Source: Algoriphagus sp. (GTDB taxonomy: Bacteria > Bacteroidota > Bacteroidia > Cytophagales > Cyclobacteriaceae). From it: DNA of 64,000 nt. Made by a program: the position numbers and the translations under genes. The notes beneath the pieces were generated by a model. The model saw nothing but the letters and a program-made list of their open reading frames with translations. It was not told where the DNA came from and did no database searches. This document shows, in pieces, positions 27,001-34,396 of the stretch (positions within the stretch are counted from its first letter, which is position 1; each line of letters opens with the position of its first letter). The stretch is taken from positions 186,001-250,000 of the forward strand of contig JAQSDM010000012.1 of assembly GCA_029945945.1 (NCBI GenBank), read 5' to 3'.

Positions 27001-27292
27001 CAAGGGTGATGTTAATGACGGAACGATTGCCGATTGTCTCTTCAGTAGTCGTAAGACCCACGAAAGAGAAAATCAAGACATCGGATCCCGCAGGCACGCT
27101 AATGGAATAATTACCATCCAAATCGGTGGTAGTACCCACTGTCGTACCCTTCACGAGGACGGTTGCACCTGGCAAGCCTAGTCCATCTTCGTCGGAAATT
27201 ACCTTGCCGGTAATTACCCGTTGTTGCGCCAGTACCTCATAACTGAGGGTCATGGTGAAAAGCGCAACAACAAAGAGTAAAGCTTTTCTCAT
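24083..27292 (-). CDS. SusC/RagA-family TonB-linked outer-membrane transporter
   Basis: 1069 residues. A signal peptide (about 1-22) is followed by a carboxypeptidase-regulatory-like domain (ITGKVISDEDGLGLPGATVLVKGT, about 26-105). Then come a TonB-box/linker and plug domain with the SusC signature QLTNRPEQDVARVLQGKVPGVNI (about 130-152) and MVIRGYSS, and a long 22-strand-type barrel ending in a terminal Phe (VLTF). It imports oligomers together with the SusD protein encoded next. First gene of the operon, behind an unusually long AT-rich leader. No regulator (SARP, hybrid kinase, anti-sigma) is adjacent. Confidence 0.95.
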   Translation of the reverse strand: MRKALLFVVALFTMTLSYEVLAQQRVITGKVISDEDGLGLPGATVLVKGTTVGTTTDLDGNYSISVPAGSDVLIFSFVGLTTTEETIGNRSVINITLVTDAAQLSEVVVTAIGIEREKKALGYAVTTVDDEQLTNRPEQDVARVLQGKVPGVNITSTNGMSGSGTNMVIRGYSSATGSNQPLFIVDGVPFNTSTNAQNGFTTGGAATSSRFLDIDPNNIESMSVLKGLSATVLYGDQGRNGVILITTKSGASKRKAAEVTINQSFFSNKAASLPTYGQIYGNGFQQGNGNFFSNFGGRMDIGSVVPHPYAVSSVASIRNAFPQFWVDGVVGGKPIDYEYKAYEDPTTAFFRTGLVSNTSVQIAGGSDKTGYSASFGYTDDEGYVPGNELKKYNFGLGMNSAITDKLSVNSSFTFAITDLLSPPVNASTGSGSDIPSVFGHVLFTPRSVDLKNLPYEDPVTKASVYYRGGNDITNPNWLVKNYVNSSDVQRFFNSTSLNYDVTDNFSITYRLGLDTYTEQQEVRYNKGGATANLATRNGYYRSINITNTIWNQDLVLNWKKEFSDKFGMSALLGGNSRYDNYEQNGIASQNQLAFGLFRHSNFTTSASTDAYSGGGLNYTQEERRMGIYANLTFDYADYLFLNVSARNDWTSTVEEENRRILYPGASISFLPSTAFDWNSSTLNDLKLRLGYGTSAGFPRPYSTRNTLAQSARAFDRGGVVTQTHSVSNTLGNPNLKPELHEELEFGVEAVMFNNKLRFDLSLYEKNTNDLITQAPIDPSTGFTSTAINIGKIRNRGIEFQTHIVPVSTASGFTWETTLNYGMYRSLVMELGGGLEEVVVAGFTDLGNFAIPGQPFNIIKGTGFERDEATGQPIILSNGLQKPSAELQILGDPNPKFNASWINTFSFKGFTLSAMMEYRHKGDIFSSTVTATLARGVTKDPVADRELTFIMPGVKEDGTPNDYQISASDYFFSGYQGATDLPNVFDGSMIRLREVSLAYQVPSSLMSKTPFKRASIALSGTNLWFLALNFPPNMNYDTDVLGTGVGNGLGFDFVTGPSSKRLGGTIVLTF

Positions 27293-27867
27293 AAGGTATT
27301 TAGTTTAGTTGATTCGTAAATAAAATCTCTTTGCGTTGAATTTCAAAATGCTGGTCATATAAATAATAGATTGGATTATTTATATTTTTTATTGTTAAAA
27401 TATAAATAAAATATATTATTGACCATATTATTAATTGTGATTATCATTTTTTAATATTTAAATGGCTTTTGGCTATTCAACGGTTAAAATTTTGTGTAAG
27501 CGGATTCAAACAGTGATTATTTGGTCTCAATACCTGTATTAACAAAATTTAACCGAAAAGGCTATTTTAATTAACATTAACAAAACAATATTCTGCGAAT
27601 AAGCGGAATTCCAGTTTTGAAAAAAAAATTATTATTACGCAATAAAAAATTTTATAGAATAAAAATTGTTTTTTTAATCACTAAAAAGAACATTATGTGT
27701 TTAATATTTAGATAATCAAAATATTATTCCACTGATATTTAAAAAGCATATTTAAAAAAAACAAAAATCTTATAAACAGAATTTAATGGGTTCATTTTTT
27801 TATTGTTTTGACTCTTTTATTGTAAAAACCTCAAAAAATGGTTTCATTTTTCTCTAATTCAATAAAA
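27293..27867. promoter_or_regulatory. 575-base AT-rich intergenic region upstream of the SusC gene
   Basis: No gene, tRNA or terminator is seen. The region is strikingly A+T-rich, with many runs of A and T. It separates the SusC operon from the small membrane-barrel gene, both on the minus strand. No convincing TAnnTTTG element was found in either orientation, so the SusC promoter could not be placed. A leader RNA is possible. Confidence 0.45.
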
Positions 27868-28365
27868 TTAAAATGCGTATCTCAAAGTGAAGGCTGCTTC
27901 ATCTTCCCAAAGCCCGGTGAAGTCCTGAAAATTATATGCTGGCTTCCAATCAAACGCAATATAAAAGTTGGAATTGTTAATATTATAATCTAGCCCTACA
28001 ATCAGGTCAACCCCGTAGGCAGTCCAATCCTGGTTACTCTGATCAGTCCAAGGAGGTATTCCTTTACCTTCTTTCCATACTCCGTAATGACCTCCGCCAC
28101 CAAAGTACCACTCCAACCCTCTGAATTCTCTGATATCCATGTGGTGCTCATAAAGCAAGGCAGTTACCCAGCCTTGCCACCTGTTATAGACCATCAATTC
28201 AACAGCGCCTTGGGGAGCTATAAATTGCTTGACAGAACCTCCCACACAAGTGCCCGCTCTGAAACCTATCATGGTGTTGTAGTCTAAAATTTGGGCTTTG
28301 GCTTCATTACTAAAACCTGCTAATGCAATCAGGGATATTGCGAAAATTAGTATGACTGTTCTCAT
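27868..28365 (-). CDS. Small outer-membrane beta-barrel-like protein
   Basis: 165 residues with a signal peptide cleaved after AKA (about residue 25). Alternating aromatic/polar strands follow (WQGWVTALLYEHHMDI, LEWYFGGGGHYGVW, DLIVGLDYNINNSNFYIAFDW), and the protein ends LRYAF, a terminal aromatic typical of outer-membrane barrels. It would form a barrel of about eight strands. Function unknown; similar proteins are annotated only as hypothetical. It is not clearly linked to either neighbour. Confidence 0.7.
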   Translation of the reverse strand: MRTVILIFAISLIALAGFSNEAKAQILDYNTMIGFRAGTCVGGSVKQFIAPQGAVELMVYNRWQGWVTALLYEHHMDIREFRGLEWYFGGGGHYGVWKEGKGIPPWTDQSNQDWTAYGVDLIVGLDYNINNSNFYIAFDWKPAYNFQDFTGLWEDEAAFTLRYAF

Positions 28366-28392
28366 TGTAAAAATTTGAAATTGAAACGATGC

Positions 28393-28965
28393 CTAAAATG
28401 TAAATATTTTTTCCGGAGTGATGCAAAAATCTAATGGGATATCATGCTCCTCGGAAGAAATCTTCTCCTCGGGTAAAAAATAACTCAATCCGATCTTCAC
28501 TACTTTCGGATTTAATCCCTTTAAGAAAACATCATAATAACCTTTCCCATAGCCAATCCTGTTTCCGACTTTATCAAATGCCAACAATGGAACTAAAATA
28601 GCCTGAAGGTCCTCCGGATCTCCTTTGTCGGCATTAACCGGAATCGGAATACCCATTTTACTTTCCTCGAAAATAGTTTTAGGACTTAGGAGAAAAGTAT
28701 CCATTTCCAATCTGTTTGATTTGATTTGAGAGGTGTATACTTTCTTTTGGTTGGCTTCGAGGAACTCCTTAATTATATAAGTATTTACCTCATTCTGCTT
28801 TTCGATGGGAAAGAACAAATGAAAATGAGTGAAATCCTCCCTGGAGCCAAGCCAAACTTTAAATTGATTGAGTATTTCAAATGAAAACTGCACTATTTCA
28901 GCCGATGTCAATCCAGCTCTTTTCGACTTGTAAATCTCACGCAGCTTTGCCTTCTCTTCTATCAT
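28393..28965 (-). CDS. 5-formyltetrahydrofolate cyclo-ligase
   Basis: 190 residues. Converts 5-formyl-THF to 5,10-methenyl-THF using ATP in one-carbon metabolism. The N-terminal basic helix KAKLREIYKSKRAGL and the C-terminal signature GNRIGYGKGYYDVFL (about 140-155) are diagnostic, and the length is normal. Its start overlaps the stop of bshC by four bases, so it is translated from the same message. No folate genes are nearby. Known as ygfA or fau in other bacteria. Confidence 0.93.
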   Translation of the reverse strand: MIEEKAKLREIYKSKRAGLTSAEIVQFSFEILNQFKVWLGSREDFTHFHLFFPIEKQNEVNTYIIKEFLEANQKKVYTSQIKSNRLEMDTFLLSPKTIFEESKMGIPIPVNADKGDPEDLQAILVPLLAFDKVGNRIGYGKGYYDVFLKGLNPKVVKIGLSYFLPEEKISSEEHDIPLDFCITPEKIFTF

Positions 28966-30521
28966 AGTTCAAGGACCATCATTCGGAAGTCAAGCGGATC
29001 GAAACAAGCAAGCAACTCATCGATCAATTCCGGATTGTCTAAATAAAACTGCATCATATTCACTACACGCTCCTGAGGACTTCCTCCTGGTAAGGTATAA
29101 TCCCTAATCACTGCTCCGCGCTCAAGATGAACCTTCAGCCTGGTTTCCTCGGCTTTCCGCAACTTGGTGCTCATCTGCTCCAAGATTTTTAAGGACCGGA
29201 CTTTTCCTGCCTCGAATGCAGCCTTCAGACTTGGCTCCAAAGCGGCAGCTTCTTTTCCTGTCTGGTCAAAAATGGAAGCCAGAGTTACTTTCTGCTTTTC
29301 GAGCTTGATATCCATACTCGATTCTTCCAGCACAAATTGCCTTTTCCAGGTTTCATAATCCTGGAAAATGTCTGCCTGGCTCCATCCTATCTGCTCTATC
29401 TTTTTCTGATTTTTTTTGTCAAGAAGCAATCCGAAATTCCTTGGAAGTAAAACCGGAAATGGCACCTCAAAATGATCGAAAATCCCTTTCAGTTGCAGCC
29501 AGTAAATAACCTCAGCAGGACCTCCCAAATAGGCTAAATTCGGAAGAATCATTTCCTGATAAAGCGGTCTTAAAACCACATTCGGGCTAAATCTCTCTGG
29601 ATGCTTCTCCACCAATTCCCTGATTTCCGATTCAGAAAATCTCAAATCCGTGTTCAGAACAGCATAGCCGCTTTCAGTCTTTTCTATTCGTTCCCTGATT
29701 CCTTTGATCAGGTAGAAAAAATTTATCTCCCGAGGGAAAATTTGGCTTTTGTAACCGAGGTCGGAAAGTTTATCGCTCGATTCGGTGGCCTTTTTAAACG
29801 GAGTATGTTGAATCAGATCTTCCAAAATCACTTTACTGAATGACCGTTTCAATTCCACATCATTACCGTCCAGAATCAATAACCCTTCTTTTGCGAAAAG
29901 GCTGTGCACATATTTTCTTACGGCTTCTGCCAGAGTTTTAGAACTTGAATAAGCTTCTTTGAAAAAGGCTGGAGCGAAAGAGACGGTTTTCAAAAATTCC
30001 TTGAAACTATCATCCAACTCAAAATCCCCAACCGCTCCGGTCTGATTGCTTTTCCATTGGTATTTTTTCCCGTCCAGTTTGAAATAATTGATCTCATCGA
30101 AATCATGATCCTCGGAGGCCATCCAATACACCGGCACAAAATGGTATTCAGGATATGCATTCTTTAGTTTTCTTGCAAGATTGATCGTCGAAACTATTTT
30201 ATAAATGAAATAAAGTGGTCCGGTGAAAAGATTCAGTTGATGACCGGTGGTGACGGTAAATGTTTTTTCACTTGCAAGGCTGTTGATATTCGCCTCTGTA
30301 ATTTCTTCTAGTCCCAAACCCTGGTATTGATTTCTGAGAGAGGCGACCAAAGTACTTCGCTGTTCAGAAGAAAAATTCTTAGCCTCAATGGCTTCTCTGA
30401 AACTTTCGATTTTGGGAGAATGAGCGAAAAAAGGTCTTAGCTGCTCCTTTTCATTCAGGTAATCGAGAAAAAATTGTGAAAATTGACCGGTTTGATTGAG
30501 CTCTACGCAGTGTTTTTTCAT
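28962..30521 (-). CDS. bshC: Bacillithiol biosynthesis cysteine-adding enzyme
   Basis: 519 residues matching BshC in length and pattern: TVTTGHQLNLFTGPLYFIYKIVSTINLARKL (about 95-125) and PVYWMASEDHDFDEINYF (about 132-150) are family hallmarks, with a coiled-coil segment near 400-460. It adds cysteine to glucosaminyl-malate to finish bacillithiol, a low-molecular-weight thiol known in Bacillota and many Bacteroidota. The partner genes bshA and bshB are not in the window. It forms a two-gene operon with the 5-formyl-THF cyclo-ligase. Confidence 0.93.
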   Translation of the reverse strand: MKKHCVELNQTGQFSQFFLDYLNEKEQLRPFFAHSPKIESFREAIEAKNFSSEQRSTLVASLRNQYQGLGLEEITEANINSLASEKTFTVTTGHQLNLFTGPLYFIYKIVSTINLARKLKNAYPEYHFVPVYWMASEDHDFDEINYFKLDGKKYQWKSNQTGAVGDFELDDSFKEFLKTVSFAPAFFKEAYSSSKTLAEAVRKYVHSLFAKEGLLILDGNDVELKRSFSKVILEDLIQHTPFKKATESSDKLSDLGYKSQIFPREINFFYLIKGIRERIEKTESGYAVLNTDLRFSESEIRELVEKHPERFSPNVVLRPLYQEMILPNLAYLGGPAEVIYWLQLKGIFDHFEVPFPVLLPRNFGLLLDKKNQKKIEQIGWSQADIFQDYETWKRQFVLEESSMDIKLEKQKVTLASIFDQTGKEAAALEPSLKAAFEAGKVRSLKILEQMSTKLRKAEETRLKVHLERGAVIRDYTLPGGSPQERVVNMMQFYLDNPELIDELLACFDPLDFRMMVLEL

Positions 30522-30712
30522 GGGGAAATGAGGTGATGTATATTTTGGGAAGCTAACTTAGGGAATCAAATCAAAGTTCGGTTTTTTTTACAAAAAAACA
30601 GGATCGCTTCCACCAATGGCTATACGTATCCACCCGCAACACGGCCGAAACAATACGGACTCAATTCCACTTTAAAGAAATTGAACAGAAATCCGATATT
30701 CAGTGAATATCT

Positions 30713-30720
30713 TAGCTTTG
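30713..30720 (+). promoter_or_regulatory. Candidate -7 element before the M16 peptidase gene
   Basis: TAGCTTTG matches TAnnTTTG. It ends 15 bases before the ATG at 30736 and lies downstream of the alternative upstream start at 30703, which argues for 30736 as the real start. No well-spaced -33 TTG was found. Confidence 0.5.
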
Positions 30721-30735
30721 CACGTAAAGAAATCC

Positions 30736-31977
30736 ATGCTTCACTATCATAAATTTTATCTGAATAACGGCCTGGAAGTGATCGTTCACGAAGATCACAG
30801 CAGCAAAATGGCCGTTTTCAATCTGCTTTATAAAGTCGGTTCCAAAAATGAAATTCCGGGAAAAACCGGATTGGCTCATTTCTTCGAGCATTTAATGTTT
30901 GGAAGCTCGGCAAATGTCCCTGTCTTCGATCGGGAATTGGAGCGCGTAGGCGGATCTTGTAATGCTTTCACAAGTTCAGACATTACCAATTACTACATCA
31001 CCTTGCCAGCTTCTAATATTGAAACTGCATTTTGGCTGGAATCTGACCGAATGCTCCAACTCACATTGAGCGAAAAAACCATCGAAACTCAGCGAAAAGT
31101 TGTGACTGAAGAATACAAACAACGCTACCTGAATCAACCTTATGGCGATGTTTGGCATCATTTCCGTGATTTGGCTTTTGAGAAGCATCCATATCGCTGG
31201 CCCACAATAGGCCAAAATCTGGAGGACATTGTCGGTTATACCAGAGAAGACGTTTGGGACTTTTACCAAACTCACTATGCTCCGGACAATGCGATCTTGG
31301 TAGTGGGCGGAGATGTGACTCCTCAGGAGGTGGAAAGGCTTGCCAAAAAATGGTTTGAACCGATTCCGAGTCAGCAAATCTCAAAGTCATCGATTCTGCA
31401 GGAGGATCCGCAAATAGCAAAGAAAACCAAGGCCATTCAATCAAAAGTCCCGACCGATGCACTTTACAAGGCTTTCAAAATGCCGGCAAAAGGACAACCC
31501 GGATATCTGGAAGCAGATTTGGTAAGTGACCTTTTAGGTTTTGGAAAATCCTCCATCCTGGAACAGCGTCTTGTGAAAAAAGGGAAACTTTTCGCCTCCG
31601 TCGGAGCCTATATTTTGGGATCCAATGATCCGGGTTTATTGGTTTTCTCCGGAAAAATGGAACAGGGAATCACAGCAGAAGTTGCAGAAAATGCCCTGGA
31701 CGAAGTCATCCATGATTTTCTCCAACAGGAAATCTCTTCCGAATCACTCCAAAAAATCAAAAACCAAGGTGAAGCCATGAAGACCTATGAATCAATACAA
31801 TTGCTGAACAGGGTGATGAACCTTGCTTTCGCAGCTAATCAAGGAAGCCCCGATTTGTACTGGTCTGAATTCGAAACTAAATCAAAACTGGAAGCAGAAG
31901 GCGTCATGACCTGGGCCAATCAATTACTCCGTGAAGACAATGCTTCCGTACTTTACTACCAATCAATTACGTCATGA
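30736..31977 (+). CDS. M16 family zinc peptidase
   Basis: 413 residues from the ATG at 30736; a GTG start at 30703 would add 11 residues but precedes the promoter element. The inverted zinc motif HFFEH (H48, E51, H52) is intact, with the distal ligand in VVTEEYKQRY near 120-130. The C-terminal half resembles the inactive M16 domain. Family members clear peptides or process proteins, often in pairs; here there is only one gene and no signal peptide. Its last four bases overlap the start of ispF, so it leads the ispF-mnmD operon. Confidence 0.9.
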   Translation: MLHYHKFYLNNGLEVIVHEDHSSKMAVFNLLYKVGSKNEIPGKTGLAHFFEHLMFGSSANVPVFDRELERVGGSCNAFTSSDITNYYITLPASNIETAFWLESDRMLQLTLSEKTIETQRKVVTEEYKQRYLNQPYGDVWHHFRDLAFEKHPYRWPTIGQNLEDIVGYTREDVWDFYQTHYAPDNAILVVGGDVTPQEVERLAKKWFEPIPSQQISKSSILQEDPQIAKKTKAIQSKVPTDALYKAFKMPAKGQPGYLEADLVSDLLGFGKSSILEQRLVKKGKLFASVGAYILGSNDPGLLVFSGKMEQGITAEVAENALDEVIHDFLQQEISSESLQKIKNQGEAMKTYESIQLLNRVMNLAFAANQGSPDLYWSEFETKSKLEAEGVMTWANQLLREDNASVLYYQSITS

Positions 31978-32456
31978 ATAATTTCAGAATAGGTTTTGGC
32001 TATGATGTGCATCAGCTTCAGGCAGGATATGAGTTTTGGCTGGGAGGCATCAAACTGGAGCATGAGACAGGCGCTGTTGGTCATTCTGATGCGGATGTTT
32101 TGATCCATGTGATCTGCGATGCCTTGCTGGGAGCTGCAAATTTGCGTGACATCGGCTATCATTTTTCTGACACCGACCCAAAATACAAAGGAATCGACAG
32201 TAAAATACTACTCAGGGAAGTGATGGTTCTACTTCGGAAAGAGGGATATGAAATCGGAAATTTGGATACGACCATTTGCCTGCAAAAGCCGAAAGTAAAT
32301 CCGCATATTCCCGCCATGAAAACCTGCCTCGCAGAGGTGATGAATTTGCCGGAAAGTGCCATTTCCATCAAAGCCACCACTACCGAAAAACTTGGATTTG
32401 TTGGAAGAGAAGAAGGAGTTTCGGCTTATTGCGTTGCATTAATCCATAAAATATGA
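31974..32456 (+). CDS. ispF: 2-C-methyl-D-erythritol 2,4-cyclodiphosphate synthase
   Basis: 160 residues, the normal length. Fifth step of the MEP isoprenoid pathway, forming MEcPP with release of CMP. The zinc-binding GYDVHQL (about 8-14), GHSDADVLIHVICDALLGAA (about 36-55), the DTDPKYKG loop and the C-terminal KATTTEKLGFVGREEG are all conserved. The start overlaps the peptidase gene and the stop overlaps mnmD, each by four bases (ATGA), so the three genes are tightly coupled. The trimeric enzyme is cytoplasmic. Confidence 0.97.
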   Translation: MNNFRIGFGYDVHQLQAGYEFWLGGIKLEHETGAVGHSDADVLIHVICDALLGAANLRDIGYHFSDTDPKYKGIDSKILLREVMVLLRKEGYEIGNLDTTICLQKPKVNPHIPAMKTCLAEVMNLPESAISIKATTTEKLGFVGREEGVSAYCVALIHKI

Positions 32457-33136
32457 GCGATAAATTAAGAATCATCACAACTGACGATGGCTCTCATTCA
32501 ATCTATCATGAGGAGCTTAAAGAAACTTACCATAGTTTCCATGGGGCTTTCCGGGAAACCATCCATGTTTACATGCTCTATGGGATGGATGCCTGGCTCA
32601 TGCGAAATCCGGGAAAGCGTCCAATCAGAATTTTTGAAGTTGGTTTTGGCACCGGTCTGAATGCCTGGCTGACACTGGTCTGGGCCGAACAAAATCAAAT
32701 CCCGGTTCTATATCATACCATTGAGCCATTTCCCCTTTCTGAGGAAATTTATTCCCGTCTTAATTACGTGGAGCAGGACCATTCCATCTGGCATTATCAC
32801 AAGTATTTTCAGGCTTTGCATGACGCTCCATGGAATGAGGGGGTTATCCTCTCTGAATATTTCAATATGAAAAAGGATAATGTCAAATTGGAAGATGCCC
32901 AACTATACCCAACCGATGTAGTTTTCTTTGATGCATTTGCCCCGAAGAAGCAACCTGATGTCTGGAAAAAAGAATTGTTAGAAAATGTGGTAGAAGTCAT
33001 GAATCCGGGAGCAGTCTTTGCCACCTACTGTGCAGTTGGAAAGTTGAGACGTGACCTGAAAGATCTTGGGCTTGAGGTGGAAATTTTACCAGGACCATTA
33101 GGCAAAAAAGAAATGACCCGAGCCTGGAAAAAATAA
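32453..33136 (+). CDS. mnmD: tRNA 5-methylaminomethyl-2-thiouridine methyltransferase (MnmD)
   Basis: 227 residues corresponding to the methyltransferase half of the bifunctional E. coli MnmC. It methylates nm5s2U at wobble position 34 of certain tRNAs using SAM. Hallmarks are TTDDGSHSIYHEELKETYHSFHGAFRET at the N-terminus, the SAM-binding EVGFGTGLNAW (about 62-72) and VFFDAFAPKKQPDVW (about 158-172). No FAD oxidase domain is fused, as in many Bacteroidota. Third gene of the peptidase-ispF-mnmD operon. Confidence 0.93.
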   Translation: MSDKLRIITTDDGSHSIYHEELKETYHSFHGAFRETIHVYMLYGMDAWLMRNPGKRPIRIFEVGFGTGLNAWLTLVWAEQNQIPVLYHTIEPFPLSEEIYSRLNYVEQDHSIWHYHKYFQALHDAPWNEGVILSEYFNMKKDNVKLEDAQLYPTDVVFFDAFAPKKQPDVWKKELLENVVEVMNPGAVFATYCAVGKLRRDLKDLGLEVEILPGPLGKKEMTRAWKK

Positions 33137-33174
33137 GGCACAGGCTTTGATTAAATGGAGGAAAACGACCCAAT

Positions 33175-33666
33175 ATGAAAAGTCTTTTCCTCTTTTTCTT
33201 TTTTATCTCCTCCTCAATGGCCTTTGCACAGGCAAAACTGGAATTAATGGTTCAGGAAAGAGATGCCCTCCATGCACAATACAAGGCCTCCGAGAATAAA
33301 AAGTCTGGAATTTTTGGTACCCGAACCAAGAAAGACATGATCGAATCCAACGAATGGCTTGAGAGAATCATTGTGAAAGATAACCTGATCATGGACGAAC
33401 TAAGATTGAGCGGTGCAATAGAAAACACCTCAGTTTCCCAGGAAAAAGAAGACTATAAATCAATCACGCTCAAGCTGGAACAGGATGTGCAAGCGCTGAA
33501 AAGAGCGGTTGCAGAACGGGAAAAACAGATTGCAGAAAAATCCAGTGAGAGAAGGACTTTTGAGTGGGTTAGCTTAATCCTTTTTTGGGCTTGTCTTGGT
33601 TTGGGATATTGGGGGTACAAACAAAAAACAAAACTTAAAAAACTTACTTCCGAGAGTTTGGATTAA
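33175..33666 (+). CDS. Signal-peptide, coiled-coil, single-TM protein of unknown function
   Basis: 163 residues. The signal peptide is cleaved after AFA (about 19). A charged helical region with coiled-coil character (about 80-122, LKLEQDVQALKRAVAEREKQIAEK) leads into one transmembrane helix (about 128-148, WVSLILFWACLGLGYWGY), then a short basic tail. The layout predicts a periplasmic rod anchored in the inner membrane. It is not a recognised family. The stop overlaps that of the convergent psd gene by three bases. Confidence 0.7.
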   Translation: MKSLFLFFFFISSSMAFAQAKLELMVQERDALHAQYKASENKKSGIFGTRTKKDMIESNEWLERIIVKDNLIMDELRLSGAIENTSVSQEKEDYKSITLKLEQDVQALKRAVAEREKQIAEKSSERRTFEWVSLILFWACLGLGYWGYKQKTKLKKLTSESLD

Positions 33667-34325
33667 GATTTCAATCTTGCTATTGGTGTCCTTGCACCTT
33701 TAGTCATCTGATCCAGGCTTACCAAAATCTCCGCATCAAGCGGAAGGTAAATATCCACTCGGGAGCCGAATTTAATAAAGCCAAATTCTCCGCCTTGCTC
33801 AAGTTCGGATCCGGCTTTTACATACCATTTGATTCTTCTTGCCAATGCTCCGGCGATTTGCCTTACCAGTAGTTTGGTGCCGTTTGCATTTTTGATCACC
33901 ATCGTAGTTCGCTCGTTTTCAGTGCTTGACTTAGGATGCCAGGCCACAAGGTATTTTCCTGGATGGTATTGAAAAAATTCAACGACTCCTTTGATCGGAG
34001 AACGATTCACGTGAACATTGAGCGGTGACATGAAAATAGATATCTGTCTTCTCTTTTCTTTCAAATATTCATCCTCAAAAGTCTCTTCTATCACGACCAC
34101 TTTCCCATCTGCGGGAGCAAATACAAGTCCTTCTTCATTTGGAAGCGGGAAAATCGGATTGCGGAAAAATTGTAAGATAATCAGGTAAATGACCATACTT
34201 GACAACAATGCTACATTGATCAATAGTCGCTCTTCCGGCAAGAAATAGTATATCAGGTAGTTACCAACGGCCAGAATAATCAACAGCCAAAACAATAATA
34301 CCCTTCCTTCTTTGTGTATGGTCAT
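33663..34325 (-). CDS. psd: Phosphatidylserine decarboxylase
   Basis: 220 residues from the ATG at 34325. The frame continues upstream to 34367 but would read through the gdhA terminator hairpin, so the shorter start is preferred. Two N-terminal hydrophobic segments anchor it. Decarboxylase motifs are APADGKVVVIEE (about 73-84), the MSPLNVHVNRSP segment (about 104-115) with the catalytic His, and the self-cleavage site KFGSRVD (about 189), where Gly-Ser is split to make the pyruvoyl group. This is the short PSD form, making phosphatidylethanolamine. cdsA of the same pathway lies 1.4 kb away. Confidence 0.93.
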   Translation of the reverse strand: MTIHKEGRVLLFWLLIILAVGNYLIYYFLPEERLLINVALLSSMVIYLIILQFFRNPIFPLPNEEGLVFAPADGKVVVIEETFEDEYLKEKRRQISIFMSPLNVHVNRSPIKGVVEFFQYHPGKYLVAWHPKSSTENERTTMVIKNANGTKLLVRQIAGALARRIKWYVKAGSELEQGGEFGFIKFGSRVDIYLPLDAEILVSLDQMTKGARTPIARLKS

Positions 34326-34341
34326 ATGCGTAAAACTAAAA

Positions 34342-34363
34342 GGCGCAGGATCTCTCCTGCGCC
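34342..34363 (-). terminator. Strong terminator after gdhA
   Basis: GGCGCAGGA and TCCTGCGCC make a perfect 9-bp stem with a 4-base loop. On the minus strand it is followed by TTTTAGTTTT. It lies between the gdhA stop and the psd start. Confidence 0.93.
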
Positions 34364-34396
34364 CCAAAGATAAAATAATCTTTTGATTGAACTTCC

